Made by a program: the position numbers and the translations under genes. The notes beneath the pieces are model-generated. The model made no database searches and was not told the DNA's origin. It worked only from the letters and a program-made list of their open reading frames with translations. DNA of 33,007 nucleotides, taken from the NCBI GenBank assembly GCA_937925925.1, contig CALANA010000089.1:1-33007 (forward strand), read 5' to 3'. Positions 24,017 to 32,896 of the stretch are shown here, piece by piece. Source of the DNA: an uncultured Chloroflexales bacterium. Lineage in GTDB: Bacteria > Chloroflexota > Chloroflexia > Chloroflexales > Chloroflexaceae. The number at the start of each line of letters is the position of its first letter. Position 1 is the stretch's first letter.

Positions 24017-27000
24017 CTAACGCAACCCGCGAATCTGCGTGCGGGCTATGCTCAGGCGAATACGCTCCAGTTCGGTGCGGGCTTGCGTGCTAAATTCGCC
24101 GGCATCATTGGCCTGGATCACCGCCTCAAACGAAGCCACAGCCTCATCATAGAGATTAAGGTGTTCTTCGGCCAGACCTTGATAGAACCGGGCAGCGGTA
24201 TAATCGCCCGCCCGTGACTGCACAGCGGATCGAAAGGCATCACGTGCCGGCTCCATCTGGTTCTGGGCCATATAAGCATGCCCTAGCCAGTAAAAAGCCT
24301 CAGAAAAATTGGGCTGTAACGCTAGAGCGCGTTGCAGATCGTTGGCTGCGGCCTCATAATCCAGGCGTTGTATCAACAGCACCGCTCGCCGATAGAATGT
24401 CTCAGCAATGGTGTCATTGGCATCAATCGACGCATTATACGCCGCCAGTGCTGCATTCTCGTTCCCTGCCTCTTGCTGGAGCTTGCCTTTGAACAACAGC
24501 GCCTCAGCGTATGCAGGCTGGAGGCGTAGCGCCGTTTCAATACTTGTGGCGGCAGCAGTGCGTTGCCCCAGCGCCAGTTGAGCATGGGCCTGGCCCAGCA
24601 ACGCTGGTGGAAATTCGGGGCGTAACGCCAACGCCTGTTGATACTCGGCAATGGCGCGTTCCATAAACTGACGATGGGTATCGGCGTCACGTACGGGATC
24701 TAATTCGGGTTGACGCAGCAGCGCTTCTGCGATCCAGAAGTGAACCAGCGGATTATCGTCATTCACAGAAAGATTGCGGGCATGTTCAAAGTGGGTCAGG
24801 GCCACGTTCCAATTCCCGCGACTGGCAGCGATCTCGCCCAGTCCGATCACCGCATCAACCCGTGTTGCATCGAGGCTCAAGGCCTGCTGATAGTAGGCAA
24901 ATGCTTGCTCCAGCGCATTGTTACGCTGTTGCGCATCGACATAGGGCGTCCGCCACTCCACATGCCCCAGATCAATCAGCACTGAGGCCCGTACCTGGTG
25001 CAACGCCGGATCACGCTCATTGATCGCATTCAGCGCTGTCTGCAGTTCTGTTCGCGCCCGATCCAGGTTGTTGAGCGCCAGAAGCGCCCGTCCCAGACCA
25101 TAATGCAACCAGGGATTGCCCGGTTGTTCATCGAGCGCCGTCTTGAAGGCAACGACTGCCAGGGGCGCTTTCCCATGTTCCAACAGCCGCTCGCCAATTG
25201 TATAGAGTACCTGAACATCACGCAGGCCAGCATCTATTGCGCCTTGAAACTGGGCATCGGCAGCATCGTGGTGCCCCATCATTTGCAGCAACTGCCCCTT
25301 AAACAGCATGGCTTCGGCATATTGCGGGCGGAGGGCAATGGCACGATCAATACTGCGTAACGCTTCTGCGTCATTCTGATCCAATAGATGTTGGGTACGA
25401 GCCAGACCAAACCAGGCTTCAGCAAAATCATCTTTGCTGTTTAATGCCTGGGTATAAGCGACCTGCGCGGCTGGCAGATCATTCTGGTGCAGCAAAGTTT
25501 CAGCCATACGGAAATGCACCAGCGCATCATTGGGGCGCTGTTCAGCCAGGATGGAGAGTTGTGCCAGCACGAGATCCAGATCACTATCGAGTTCAGCAAT
25601 ATCGACCAGTTTGAACCGGGCCGGAAAGAAGGTTGGATCGCGTTCCAATGCCTGTTCCATCCATTGCCGCGCTATCGCCCGTGCTTCCGGGCTGTCCGAC
25701 CGTCGCTCCAGTTCGAGCCAGCCACGGCCATAGTAGCCCTCTGGACGTTGCGGGGCGCGCTCGATCACCGTATCATAGATCTGGGCCACCTGCACCTCAT
25801 CATAATCGTTTCCCAGGCGCAAGGAACGGGCATAGGCCAGTAAAACCGGCACATTGTTGGGTTTACTGACATACAACGATTGCAATAATGCCTGTCCTTC
25901 TTCAAAGCGGGTTCTTGAGCCAAATAATGCGGCGTAGATGCTGCTAAACAGGTTGCGCGCCTCATTCTGGCGGGTGCGGCCTTCTTCGAGGATGAGTAGC
26001 GCCTGATAGAATTGCTGCCGGGTCAGATGTTGCTCGATTCGCCATGCCTGACCATTTGCTACCAGTCCTAATCCGTTTCCAGCAGCGGTCGTCGCAGCGG
26101 CGCGGCTACGCCAATTTGACAGAGTATCAGTACTGAGTGCTACTGCGTTTTGCATGTAATCCTGGGCAGCATGCAAGGTGGCAGGTGGTTGGGGGGGAAT
26201 ACTCTCCAACTCCCAGGTAAGCGGCCCATACGCCTTGATCTGGCGCGCCACATGGAGCAATCCGCGTTGCTCCTGGTAGGCTGCACGCAAAAACTGGCTC
26301 AAAAGGGGCCGTTGATGGGCCGGAACGGCACGCAGGTCACGCCGAATTTGCCTTTCAGCCTGAGCCAGGGTCGTCTGCGCCTCATCAAGGCGTCCAGCTT
26401 CACGGTAGGCCTCGCTCAACGCCAACAACAGCGGCGTATTTGCTGGTAGCAGGCTCCGCGCCGGTTCAAAAGACTCGATGGCCTGTTCTGGCTGATTGCG
26501 CTGTTGTGCCAGCAACCCCAGGTTGAACCGCAGTTCGCCCAGGTCATTCTCTGGATTGGTTTGCTGGATCTGGCGACTGGCTTCGTACAGCACACTGGCA
26601 GCCAGTTCGTGATCGGCATCTAGCAAAATCGCACCCAGGTTGTTGTACAACAGCGCCCGTTCGGCAGCAACCACGCCTGTGGGTTGCTCCAACGCCCGAC
26701 GATAGGCCGCAGCGGCCTGATCGTAGGCTCCGCGTGCCCACAGGATATTGCCACGGATAGCATCGGGAAAAGTGGGGTTGAGTTCCAGGGGATAATCTTC
26801 GAGTAGACGAGACAGAGCAGTATAGGTTTGATCGGCGTTCCCTTGACTATAATCGGCCAGTGCAATCAGCAAGCGCGGTAAGACCGCCTCGCCATTGAGT
26901 AGTGTACCCTCGTTCGCCAGCGTATACGTATGGGGCATACGGAAACGTCCGGTATAACCAGCCCACACATGCGGGCCATAGTTGCCCACCGGAGTATAGG

Positions 27001-27568
27001 TCAGGCGTGGTTGTAGCGTCGGCGCATCGGGTAGTCCGCCAGCAGCCACGCTGCCCCAGATAAGCAGATCGGCACCCTGACGTGTTGCAATCTGGAGCGC
27101 CATAGATTCATCGGTTGGAACTGTGCGAATTGCCCGGATCGACACATGTGCATGATCGGCAGTATGTTCCTGGAGCAAGGCGGTCAACTGCGTGGCAACT
27201 TTACGGCCAGTCTGCATATCGCCAGCATCAGTGAATGGGGCAACTAGCACCACAAATTGGGACGCTGCCCGCGAAGTACGCATGTTGTCGATCACTAGCC
27301 AGACCGCAATCAGGAGCGGAATAACCACGATCAGCGCCAATAAGCGCCAGTGCGCGGGGCGTAAGCGTCGCTCAGACGAGGTAGGGTTCTGATGGCGCGG
27401 GTCAATCGGGTGAGCCACAGCTTTACCATCCTGCTGCTCAACATGCGCCTCGATCATACCTGCCTCGGAAGCATCGTCCCTGGCTGAGTCCATCATCTGG
27501 TTATGCCTATGATAGCGCCCACGTCCCAGGTTTTCAATAATTCGTGAGAGTTGTATTCGCAGTCCCAT
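24017..27568 (-). CDS. Large membrane-anchored tetratricopeptide-repeat protein
   Basis: 1183 residues from the chosen ATG. A ~75-residue cytoplasmic N-terminus with acidic and His-rich stretches is followed by one membrane helix (about 76-97), an FlgO/TolB-like alpha/beta segment (about 105-230; FVVLVAPFTDAGD, GADLLIWGSV), then about 20 or more TPR-type helical repeats up to the C-terminus. Typical repeat marks such as ALxLxPxxAEAxxxxGxxLxxxG occur throughout the second half. TPR arrays bind partner proteins; the partner here is unknown. ATG at 27568 is chosen over a TTG at 27583 because GAGG lies 9 nt upstream. It is bounded by repeat elements on both sides and appears to be monocistronic. 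Confidence 0.85.
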   Translation of the reverse strand: MGLRIQLSRIIENLGRGRYHRHNQMMDSARDDASEAGMIEAHVEQQDGKAVAHPIDPRHQNPTSSERRLRPAHWRLLALIVVIPLLIAVWLVIDNMRTSRAASQFVVLVAPFTDAGDMQTGRKVATQLTALLQEHTADHAHVSIRAIRTVPTDESMALQIATRQGADLLIWGSVAAGGLPDAPTLQPRLTYTPVGNYGPHVWAGYTGRFRMPHTYTLANEGTLLNGEAVLPRLLIALADYSQGNADQTYTALSRLLEDYPLELNPTFPDAIRGNILWARGAYDQAAAAYRRALEQPTGVVAAERALLYNNLGAILLDADHELAASVLYEASRQIQQTNPENDLGELRFNLGLLAQQRNQPEQAIESFEPARSLLPANTPLLLALSEAYREAGRLDEAQTTLAQAERQIRRDLRAVPAHQRPLLSQFLRAAYQEQRGLLHVARQIKAYGPLTWELESIPPQPPATLHAAQDYMQNAVALSTDTLSNWRSRAAATTAAGNGLGLVANGQAWRIEQHLTRQQFYQALLILEEGRTRQNEARNLFSSIYAALFGSRTRFEEGQALLQSLYVSKPNNVPVLLAYARSLRLGNDYDEVQVAQIYDTVIERAPQRPEGYYGRGWLELERRSDSPEARAIARQWMEQALERDPTFFPARFKLVDIAELDSDLDLVLAQLSILAEQRPNDALVHFRMAETLLHQNDLPAAQVAYTQALNSKDDFAEAWFGLARTQHLLDQNDAEALRSIDRAIALRPQYAEAMLFKGQLLQMMGHHDAADAQFQGAIDAGLRDVQVLYTIGERLLEHGKAPLAVVAFKTALDEQPGNPWLHYGLGRALLALNNLDRARTELQTALNAINERDPALHQVRASVLIDLGHVEWRTPYVDAQQRNNALEQAFAYYQQALSLDATRVDAVIGLGEIAASRGNWNVALTHFEHARNLSVNDDNPLVHFWIAEALLRQPELDPVRDADTHRQFMERAIAEYQQALALRPEFPPALLGQAHAQLALGQRTAAATSIETALRLQPAYAEALLFKGKLQQEAGNENAALAAYNASIDANDTIAETFYRRAVLLIQRLDYEAAANDLQRALALQPNFSEAFYWLGHAYMAQNQMEPARDAFRSAVQSRAGDYTAARFYQGLAEEHLNLYDEAVASFEAVIQANDAGEFSTQARTELERIRLSIARTQIRGLR

Positions 27569-27596
27569 GCACTTTATCCTCAACGTGAACTAAATA

Positions 27597-27858
27597 ATAC
27601 CAATTTGACTTCGACCTTCTGCATCCGTATGATCCGTCTTACGCTTGCTTATACGACAGTGAAACTTCCCCTGGAACGAGATGTCACAAGACGAGAGGTT
27701 CTGCAGACATCCCCTTTCTGGTGCGGCGCGGCGAAGCCACGCCGCACCAGAAAAAGGAACATGGGCGGGGGCCGCAGGCCCCCGCCCCCCCACCGCGACG
27801 CAGTCTCGTTGGCGTACGAATGGCAAGACCATGCGGAAGGGTCACATCGAAACGGTAT
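27597..27858. mobile_element. Intergenic inverted-repeat element, copy B (upstream of the TPR gene)
   Basis: Starts ATACCAATTTGACTTCGACC, then TTCTGCAT, and ends ATGCGGAAGG, GTCACATCGAAACGGTAT; the two ends are ~28-bp imperfect inverted repeats. Inside are two hairpins: a 14-bp stem at 27715-27728 with 27740-27753, whose loop holds a small GGC/GCC stem, and GGGCGGGGGCC facing GGCCCCCGCCC (about 27763-27787). This copy is the most regular of the family. It lies 29 nt upstream of the TPR start, so it replaces or contains that gene's promoter. Confidence 0.7.
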
Positions 27859-27861
27859 CTC

Positions 27862-28038
27862 TCAGGACTTACGCGGTCGTTCATCACCACAAGGGTTTCG
27901 CCTTCGGCAGAGCGGTACTTCGTCTGTTTTTCCCGCCGCCTTTTCGCCAAACGGGAAAAGGGGGCGGGAGAGAAAGCGTTGCTTCCACGCTGCCGCAGGC
28001 GCACAAGGTCAGTGGATGACTCACTGCACAAGTCCTGA
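27862..28038. mobile_element. 177-bp element with TCAGGACTT terminal repeats
   Basis: Starts TCAGGACTTACGCGG and ends GCACAAGTCCTGA, giving a 9-bp perfect core (about 13 of 16 matching) terminal inverted repeat. The interior has a CCGCCTTTTCGCC/GGGGGCGGG stem. It follows copy B after only 3 nt and stops 18 nt before the convergent REC-GGDEF gene end. Its left portion is shared with the interior of copy C at 22070-22107. Confidence 0.6.
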
Positions 28039-28056
28039 CTCTGCTGGTATGTATAG

Positions 28057-29391
28057 CTAGAACATAACGTGCGTCAAGAGCGCTTGCACGTTGGTAAGAA
28101 ATTCGTGATCGCTAAAAGGCTGCCAGAGACAATTCGCCAGCACATGTTCCCTGTCCGCAACCGGTGTCTTAGATGGCGACATGAGGAGCAACACTGGCAG
28201 GGCTGGCGTGTCTCGGCGCAGTGTCGTACACAATTCGTATACCGTTGGCCCCAACCGTATATCAACCACCAGCAGATCGGGATGGTGTACCGTACGTTGT
28301 AACAGCAGATAGGTCGAAACAACATCCGGAGCCAACACAATGCGATAGCCTTGCTGCTGGAGTAACACTTGCAAGCGATAGTTGAGAATGACATCACCAC
28401 AAATCAAAAAAACCGTTGGCAATACAGAATCGGAAGAGGTGCTACTGAACTCTATCGGAAAGGCACTGCGCTGATCGACTTCATACACACTGCCGGGCCT
28501 GGTTTTTGCATACTGTTTCATCTCGGTCGCAATGCGGCTGACTTCTTCGTGATCGTTGAAGGAACGGTAACAATTGGTTACCACCCCGATCGAGATGGAG
28601 GTGATCGGAAATTCACGTAACACTCCCTGGCGATCCAGGCTTTGCAGGTAGCCGCGTTGAATGTCTTCCGGGTTGTAGAGTTGCTGTACACGCGCATCAA
28701 ACTGCTCAATCAACGTTGTACACAAGGGATGCAGAATATCAGGTGTGGTAAGAATGGCGAAGTCATCACCGCCGATATGCCCAATAAAATCCTGTTTGTG
28801 TTGATAGCGTGAAACCCCTTCGATCAGTACATCAGCCAGCAGACGGATCATCCGATCCCCGCGTGCAAACCCATAGACATCGTTAAAGGCCTTAAAATTA
28901 TCAAGATCAATATACAATAGCGCAAACGGTTCGTTACTTTTCATCCGAAACTTTAACTCTTCGGTCAACAGCACATTTCCCGCCAGGCCAGTTAGCGGAC
29001 TATGGACTGGTCGTTGTGCTGCTCGCCGCAGATGGCGTTTGATCCGTGCGAGCAGTTCATCGACAGCAAACGGCTTGATAATATAATCATCGGCACCACT
29101 CTCGAAACCGGTAACTACTTCATCGGGAGTTGATCGGGCCGTCAGGATCACTATCGGCAAATACGATGTCCGAGTATCGTTGCGAATTTGACGAATAGCT
29201 TCGTACCCATCCATAGCCGGCATTATCAAATCCACCAGGATGAGATCGAGCGGTTGCTCCTGGGCTATACGTAGCAGTTCATAGCCGTCATGTGCAAGTA
29301 ATACCTCATAACCCTGGCTCTGAAGGAGAACCTGGAGTGCCTGGCACATTGATTTATCATCGTCAGCGATCAGAATACGGTTATACTCCAC
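28057..29391 (-). CDS. Response regulator with receiver, GGDEF and C-terminal receiver-like domains
   Basis: 444 residues from a GTG start. The first receiver (about 4-118) is intact: DDD acidic cluster, phosphoacceptor D54, K106. A GGDEF domain follows (about 125-300), with metal-site DLDNFK (near 162) and a signature that reads GGDDF (207-211) instead of GGDEF/GGEEF. The inhibitory I-site position reads HKQD, not RxxD. The last domain (about 325-444) is receiver-like with D377, but it lacks the acidic pair and has Trp-Gln in place of the conserved Lys. It may make cyclic di-GMP, with lowered or no activity. The GTG has AGAGGA 10 nt upstream; TTG at 29397 or ATG at 29457 are alternatives. 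The alcohol dehydrogenase gene ends 74 nt upstream. Confidence 0.85.
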   Translation of the reverse strand: MEYNRILIADDDKSMCQALQVLLQSQGYEVLLAHDGYELLRIAQEQPLDLILVDLIMPAMDGYEAIRQIRNDTRTSYLPIVILTARSTPDEVVTGFESGADDYIIKPFAVDELLARIKRHLRRAAQRPVHSPLTGLAGNVLLTEELKFRMKSNEPFALLYIDLDNFKAFNDVYGFARGDRMIRLLADVLIEGVSRYQHKQDFIGHIGGDDFAILTTPDILHPLCTTLIEQFDARVQQLYNPEDIQRGYLQSLDRQGVLREFPITSISIGVVTNCYRSFNDHEEVSRIATEMKQYAKTRPGSVYEVDQRSAFPIEFSSTSSDSVLPTVFLICGDVILNYRLQVLLQQQGYRIVLAPDVVSTYLLLQRTVHHPDLLVVDIRLGPTVYELCTTLRRDTPALPVLLLMSPSKTPVADREHVLANCLWQPFSDHEFLTNVQALLTHVMF

Positions 29392-29465
29392 TATCAAGCA
29401 TTCCTCTATGCAAACGGTTCTTGCTGACTGATGCCCAGATCTGCATACGGGATACATCGGATCGA

Positions 29466-30416
29466 TCAGTGCCGGTTACGCACCAGCACCTTCAGTTGAC
29501 CTGGAGCAGCAGCAAAGGCAGCTAATCCATCGCAAAGATCAAACGACGCATGAATCAACGGAGCGGTTTCGATCAAATGCCGCTCCAACAACCGCAATGC
29601 TGGGGCAAATGGTCCACAGCGTGAACCAATCAACTGGACTTCATCGACCACAACCATACTCAGGTTCAAATCTGGTGCGGCATGCAACGTACTTTTCAGC
29701 ACCATCCGGCCTCGCGGACGCACGAACTGGCGTGCAGTTGCCAGGCCATCAGGTCGCCCGGTACAATCGACAACCACATCAAACGTTCCACGCGCAAAGT
29801 CGCTGGCAACTCCACAGGTAATACCCTGACGCTGAAACAGTTCCCAGCGTTCATGATGATGACCGATCAAACTGACTGCACACCCCGGTAGCCGCAACAC
29901 CTGAACAATCAACGCTCCTAGCTTGCCATCACCGACAACTGCTACGCGATCAGTAGGATGCAGGTGGAGTTGCTGTAAGATCTGTAACGCCGCCGCCAGA
30001 GGTTCCACAAATACGGCAACTTCGTCCGGGATGGTATCGGGTACACGGTGCAAGCAGGTGATCGGTAAGGAAAACAGTTGAGCCATGACCCCATCACGCC
30101 GGTCAATCCCCAGGGTGGTGCGATATGGACAGTGTGACTCTGCACCCTGAAGACAGGTCGGACAACGACGACAGGCGGCGTTAATCTCGCCAACCACCCG
30201 TTGGCCGATCCAGCGCGAGTCGGCACATTCGAGGACAGTGCCGACAAATTCATGCCCCAGTACTCCCTGGAAATGCATGTAGCCACGCATTATTTCAATA
30301 TCAGTATGGCAGATGCCCATCATGTGGGGCCGAATCAGCGCCTCACCTGCTACCAGGTGTGGTTGTGGATAATCATGAACCAGGCGCAAATGGCCGTCAA
30401 ACAATAAGGCTTGCAT
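29466..30416 (-). CDS. Zinc-dependent alcohol dehydrogenase (MDR superfamily, Tdh-like)
   Basis: 316 residues from ATG 30416. Catalytic zinc ligands C36 (GICHTD), H55/E56 (GHE) and E138 are present. The structural zinc loop has four cysteines at 82, 85, 88 and 96. The Rossmann fold opens with VAVVGDGKLG, fitting NAD(P) binding. The family oxidises secondary alcohols, polyols or amino-alcohols; the substrate is not apparent. An in-frame TTG at 30476 would add 20 residues, but the homologous start is MQALLF. The Shine-Dalgarno is weak. A promoter candidate lies at 30530-30559. It is probably co-transcribed with the REC-GGDEF gene. Confidence 0.86.
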   Translation of the reverse strand: MQALLFDGHLRLVHDYPQPHLVAGEALIRPHMMGICHTDIEIMRGYMHFQGVLGHEFVGTVLECADSRWIGQRVVGEINAACRRCPTCLQGAESHCPYRTTLGIDRRDGVMAQLFSLPITCLHRVPDTIPDEVAVFVEPLAAALQILQQLHLHPTDRVAVVGDGKLGALIVQVLRLPGCAVSLIGHHHERWELFQRQGITCGVASDFARGTFDVVVDCTGRPDGLATARQFVRPRGRMVLKSTLHAAPDLNLSMVVVDEVQLIGSRCGPFAPALRLLERHLIETAPLIHASFDLCDGLAAFAAAPGQLKVLVRNRH

Positions 30417-30529
30417 GAATATACCATCAAGACTGAGATTGACATGACAATGTTGTACGGGATGAAGTTGTGGCAAAAACCTGATCTTTGCACTTCTAGC
30501 TATCAGATGTACGAAAAGCCGTGTTGTGT

Positions 30530-30559
30530 ATTATACTATGATGAATACGCCTGCTGCAA
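30530..30559 (-). promoter_or_regulatory. Candidate promoter of the alcohol dehydrogenase gene
   Basis: On the minus strand, TTGCAG (30554-30559) and a perfect TATAAT (30530-30535) are 18 nt apart. The predicted transcript would have a leader of about 105 nt. The -35 matches at three positions only. Confidence 0.35.
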
Positions 30560-30605
30560 ATATTTGCCAGGAAGTAGCGGGACGCCCGCCAGCACGCACG
30601 GTGCG

Positions 30606-30643
30606 GGCAAGCTGCCCGCGCTCCCGGCTGCGGGCAGCTTGCC
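30606..30643. repeat. 14-bp perfect inverted repeat upstream of fmt
   Basis: GGCAAGCTGCCCGC (30606-30619) and GCGGGCAGCTTGCC (30630-30643) are exact reverse complements with a 10-nt loop. The preceding bases (GCGGGACGCCCGC, near 30578) are another palindrome of the type seen at 17654-17703 and 32895. It lies between the divergently transcribed alcohol dehydrogenase and fmt genes, 51 nt before the fmt ATG, and could affect either. Confidence 0.55.
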
Positions 30644-30694
30644 TTGAGTGTGAACAGTTAGGCAAGGATTATTTACACGGAGTAAATTGCTAGA

Positions 30695-31630
30695 ATGCGT
30701 ATTCTCTATCTGGGAAGTCCGGCTGTTGCGGTTGCACCTCTCACGGCACTGGTGCGTGCCGGGTATGAGATTGTTGGCGTTATCACCCAACCGGATCGTC
30801 CAGCCGGGCGTAACCGTGTTCTGACGCCCCCACCAGTCAAGGTTGCGGCCCAAACACTGGGGTTGCCCATCATACAACCACCAACATTGCGCGACCCGGC
30901 AATCGTGGCCCATCTAACGGCCTTACAACCAGAGGTGGGCGTCGTAGCAGCCTATGGTGAAATTCTGCGCAAAGCGATACTTTCCATTCCACCACGCGGC
31001 TATCTCAACATTCATCCCTCACTGTTACCGCTGTATCGTGGCCCAATGCCGGTAGCCGCAGCTATTCTGGCTGGAGATACCGAGACCGGCGTAACGATTA
31101 TGAAGTTGACGCCGGGAATGGATAGCGGGCCGATTCTGGCCCAGGCTACCATGCCGCTCGCCGCTGATGCCCGTACAGGCTCACTGACGGCGCAGTTGTT
31201 TGAACTGGGAGCGCAGTTGCTCCTGGAGGTGTTACCGCGTTACGCTGCGAACCAGTTGGAACTGCGGGAGCAGGATCACAGTCAGGCCACAGTGACCCGA
31301 TTGCTCACCAAAGAAGACGGGCGCATCGACTGGGCGTTACCAGCCGTGATCATTGAGCGTTCGATCCGAGCCTATGATCCATGGCCAGGCGCGTTTACCA
31401 TCTGGCGCGGACAACAACTCAAGCTCCTGACTGCGCGGGTACATGCGCAGCGAACAGACAATGACCCACCAGGTACCTGTGTGGATGTAGCTGATGGCCC
31501 GCTGATAACGACTGGCAGCGGTGCGCTGGAACTGGTAGAGGTACAGCCAGCAGGGAAACGGCGTATGACTGGTCGTGCCTGGCTCAGTGGGTATCAGCAA
31601 GGTATCGTTGGTGAGCAATTCGGGGTATAG
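30695..31630 (+). CDS. fmt: Methionyl-tRNA formyltransferase
   Basis: 311 residues. The N-terminal formyltransferase domain (about 1-185) has the catalytic triad residues N105 and H107 (YLNIHPSLLP) and D143 (GMDSGP), with the QPDRPAGR loop at 32-39. The C-terminal domain (about 205-305; EDGRIDWALPA, AYDPWPGAF) is the tRNA-binding part. It transfers a formyl group from 10-formyltetrahydrofolate to initiator Met-tRNA in the cytoplasm. The residue after SLLPLYRG is PMPV where AAPI is common, a mild change. GGAG lies about 13 nt before the ATG, longer than usual. The often-linked def gene is not in the window. Confidence 0.94.
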   Translation: MRILYLGSPAVAVAPLTALVRAGYEIVGVITQPDRPAGRNRVLTPPPVKVAAQTLGLPIIQPPTLRDPAIVAHLTALQPEVGVVAAYGEILRKAILSIPPRGYLNIHPSLLPLYRGPMPVAAAILAGDTETGVTIMKLTPGMDSGPILAQATMPLAADARTGSLTAQLFELGAQLLLEVLPRYAANQLELREQDHSQATVTRLLTKEDGRIDWALPAVIIERSIRAYDPWPGAFTIWRGQQLKLLTARVHAQRTDNDPPGTCVDVADGPLITTGSGALELVEVQPAGKRRMTGRAWLSGYQQGIVGEQFGV

Positions 31631-31705
31631 CGCGCTTATACCCACAGCGTTTCTGGCTCCACTACTGGAATGCACACCGGCTGCGGCGCAGCGATACGAG
31701 GGCAC

Positions 31706-32563
31706 CTACTCATTACCTGACGATGCCTCGATTTGCGCCAGAAAATCGGCCAGCGCCATTTGCCAGGGCCGTAGTGTCACTCCCAACGCTGCACCGGCAA
31801 CATTCGCCAGGGCTGTGTAGGGCGGAGGCGTACTATCACGGTCGAAATCGGCCAGGGTGATTGGTGTTAACGGTATATGTTCCTGCCTGGTCTGGCGTAA
31901 GATTTCCTGGGCACATTCATAGCGCGAACATGCGCCGCTGTTGACCAGGTGATAGACACCATAAAACGGCAGCGTAATCAAGGCAGCAATGGCGTCGGCC
32001 ACATCGACCGCATAGGTCGGGTTGCCGATCTCATCCGTCACCATCCGCAAGCCGCTGGCGGGCGGATGGGCGGCCAGCCGCAAGACGGTGCGCACAAAGT
32101 TGCGCTCTCCACCAAACAACCAGGCCACGCGCACGATGTAAAAGCGGTGCAGCAGCTCACGCACGGCCTGCTCACCAGCCCACTTCGACCAGCCATAGGC
32201 ATTGATTGGCCCGACCGGATCGTATTCCACATACGGACGGCTGGCATTCCCCGCAAAAACTTCGTTGGTGCTGATATATACCAGTGGTGCGTTGAGTTGC
32301 TGACATGCGAGAGCCACATAGCGTGTGCCCAGCCCGTTGATGCGATAGGCTAGATCGGGGTCGCGGGCGCAGCCATCGACGTTGGTATACGCGGCGGAAT
32401 GAATAACCAGTTGCGCATGTGTTGCCACAATCTGCCCGACAGTGTCGGGCAGTAGCAGATCAAACGTGCCCCGATTGAGCAGCACCAGATCGTGCCGAGG
32501 GGCCAGGGTAGCCTGTAAAGCCTGTCCAAGTTGTCCATTTGCTCCGGTAATAGCAATACGCAT
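31706..32563 (-). CDS. rfbD: dTDP-4-dehydrorhamnose reductase-like NAD(P)-dependent reductase
   Basis: 285 residues from ATG 32563. Extended short-chain-dehydrogenase fold: TGANGQLG (6-13), HSAAYTNVDGCARDP (55-69), STNEVF (98-103) and catalytic Y123-x3-K127. VTDEIGNPTYAVDVADAI fits RmlD. It would reduce dTDP-4-dehydro-L-rhamnose to dTDP-L-rhamnose with NADPH for cell-surface sugars. The other rml genes are not in the window, so a related nucleotide-sugar reductase is possible. An in-frame start 45 nt earlier is rejected because the fold begins directly with MRIAITG; AGG lies 7 nt upstream of the chosen ATG. It converges with fmt across a 75-nt gap that has only a weak 5-bp hairpin. Confidence 0.87.
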   Translation of the reverse strand: MRIAITGANGQLGQALQATLAPRHDLVLLNRGTFDLLLPDTVGQIVATHAQLVIHSAAYTNVDGCARDPDLAYRINGLGTRYVALACQQLNAPLVYISTNEVFAGNASRPYVEYDPVGPINAYGWSKWAGEQAVRELLHRFYIVRVAWLFGGERNFVRTVLRLAAHPPASGLRMVTDEIGNPTYAVDVADAIAALITLPFYGVYHLVNSGACSRYECAQEILRQTRQEHIPLTPITLADFDRDSTPPPYTALANVAGAALGVTLRPWQMALADFLAQIEASSGNE

Positions 32564-32896
32564 AGATGCCTGTGTCTGTAATACACCGCACGACGAACTG
32601 TCAACCATTGAAGGCCAGCAACGTCGTCAGCAGGGGCTTCTTCCAATACACAAGTAGTCAGCCACATTGCATATGCGGAGTATGGCAGAACGACTCTGGT
32701 CGTTGATATGACGAACGTCATTCCGACGTATCCGGCAACATCACGGTGGCAACCACTAGCGTATGGGAACATTATACCTGATGCCAGCCTTGCCCTGGAT
32801 GGATACCTCCTCGCCCACAATCAACAATATCTGCGGTACCTGTTCACACGCGGGGGAACGCGCCCGCCTGGGAACGCAACCGCCTGGGAACGCGGG
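32564..32896. other. Intergenic segment without recognised gene
   Basis: No convincing coding frame was found upstream of the rfbD-like gene; frames that are open here read as low-complexity or shadow protein. The right side (about 32850-32896) is GC-rich, with a repeated GCCTGGGAACGC unit (two close copies) that leads into the tandem repeat. Confidence 0.4.

Noticed and set aside
27551..28060. Open reading frames of 105-169 codons in several frames
   Set aside because: They lie inside two inverted-repeat elements, are rich in Arg, Pro and Gly, and have no recognisable domain.
32350..32820. 156-codon minus-strand frame overlapping the rfbD-like gene
   Set aside because: It is in another frame of a well-supported gene and shows no protein-like pattern.
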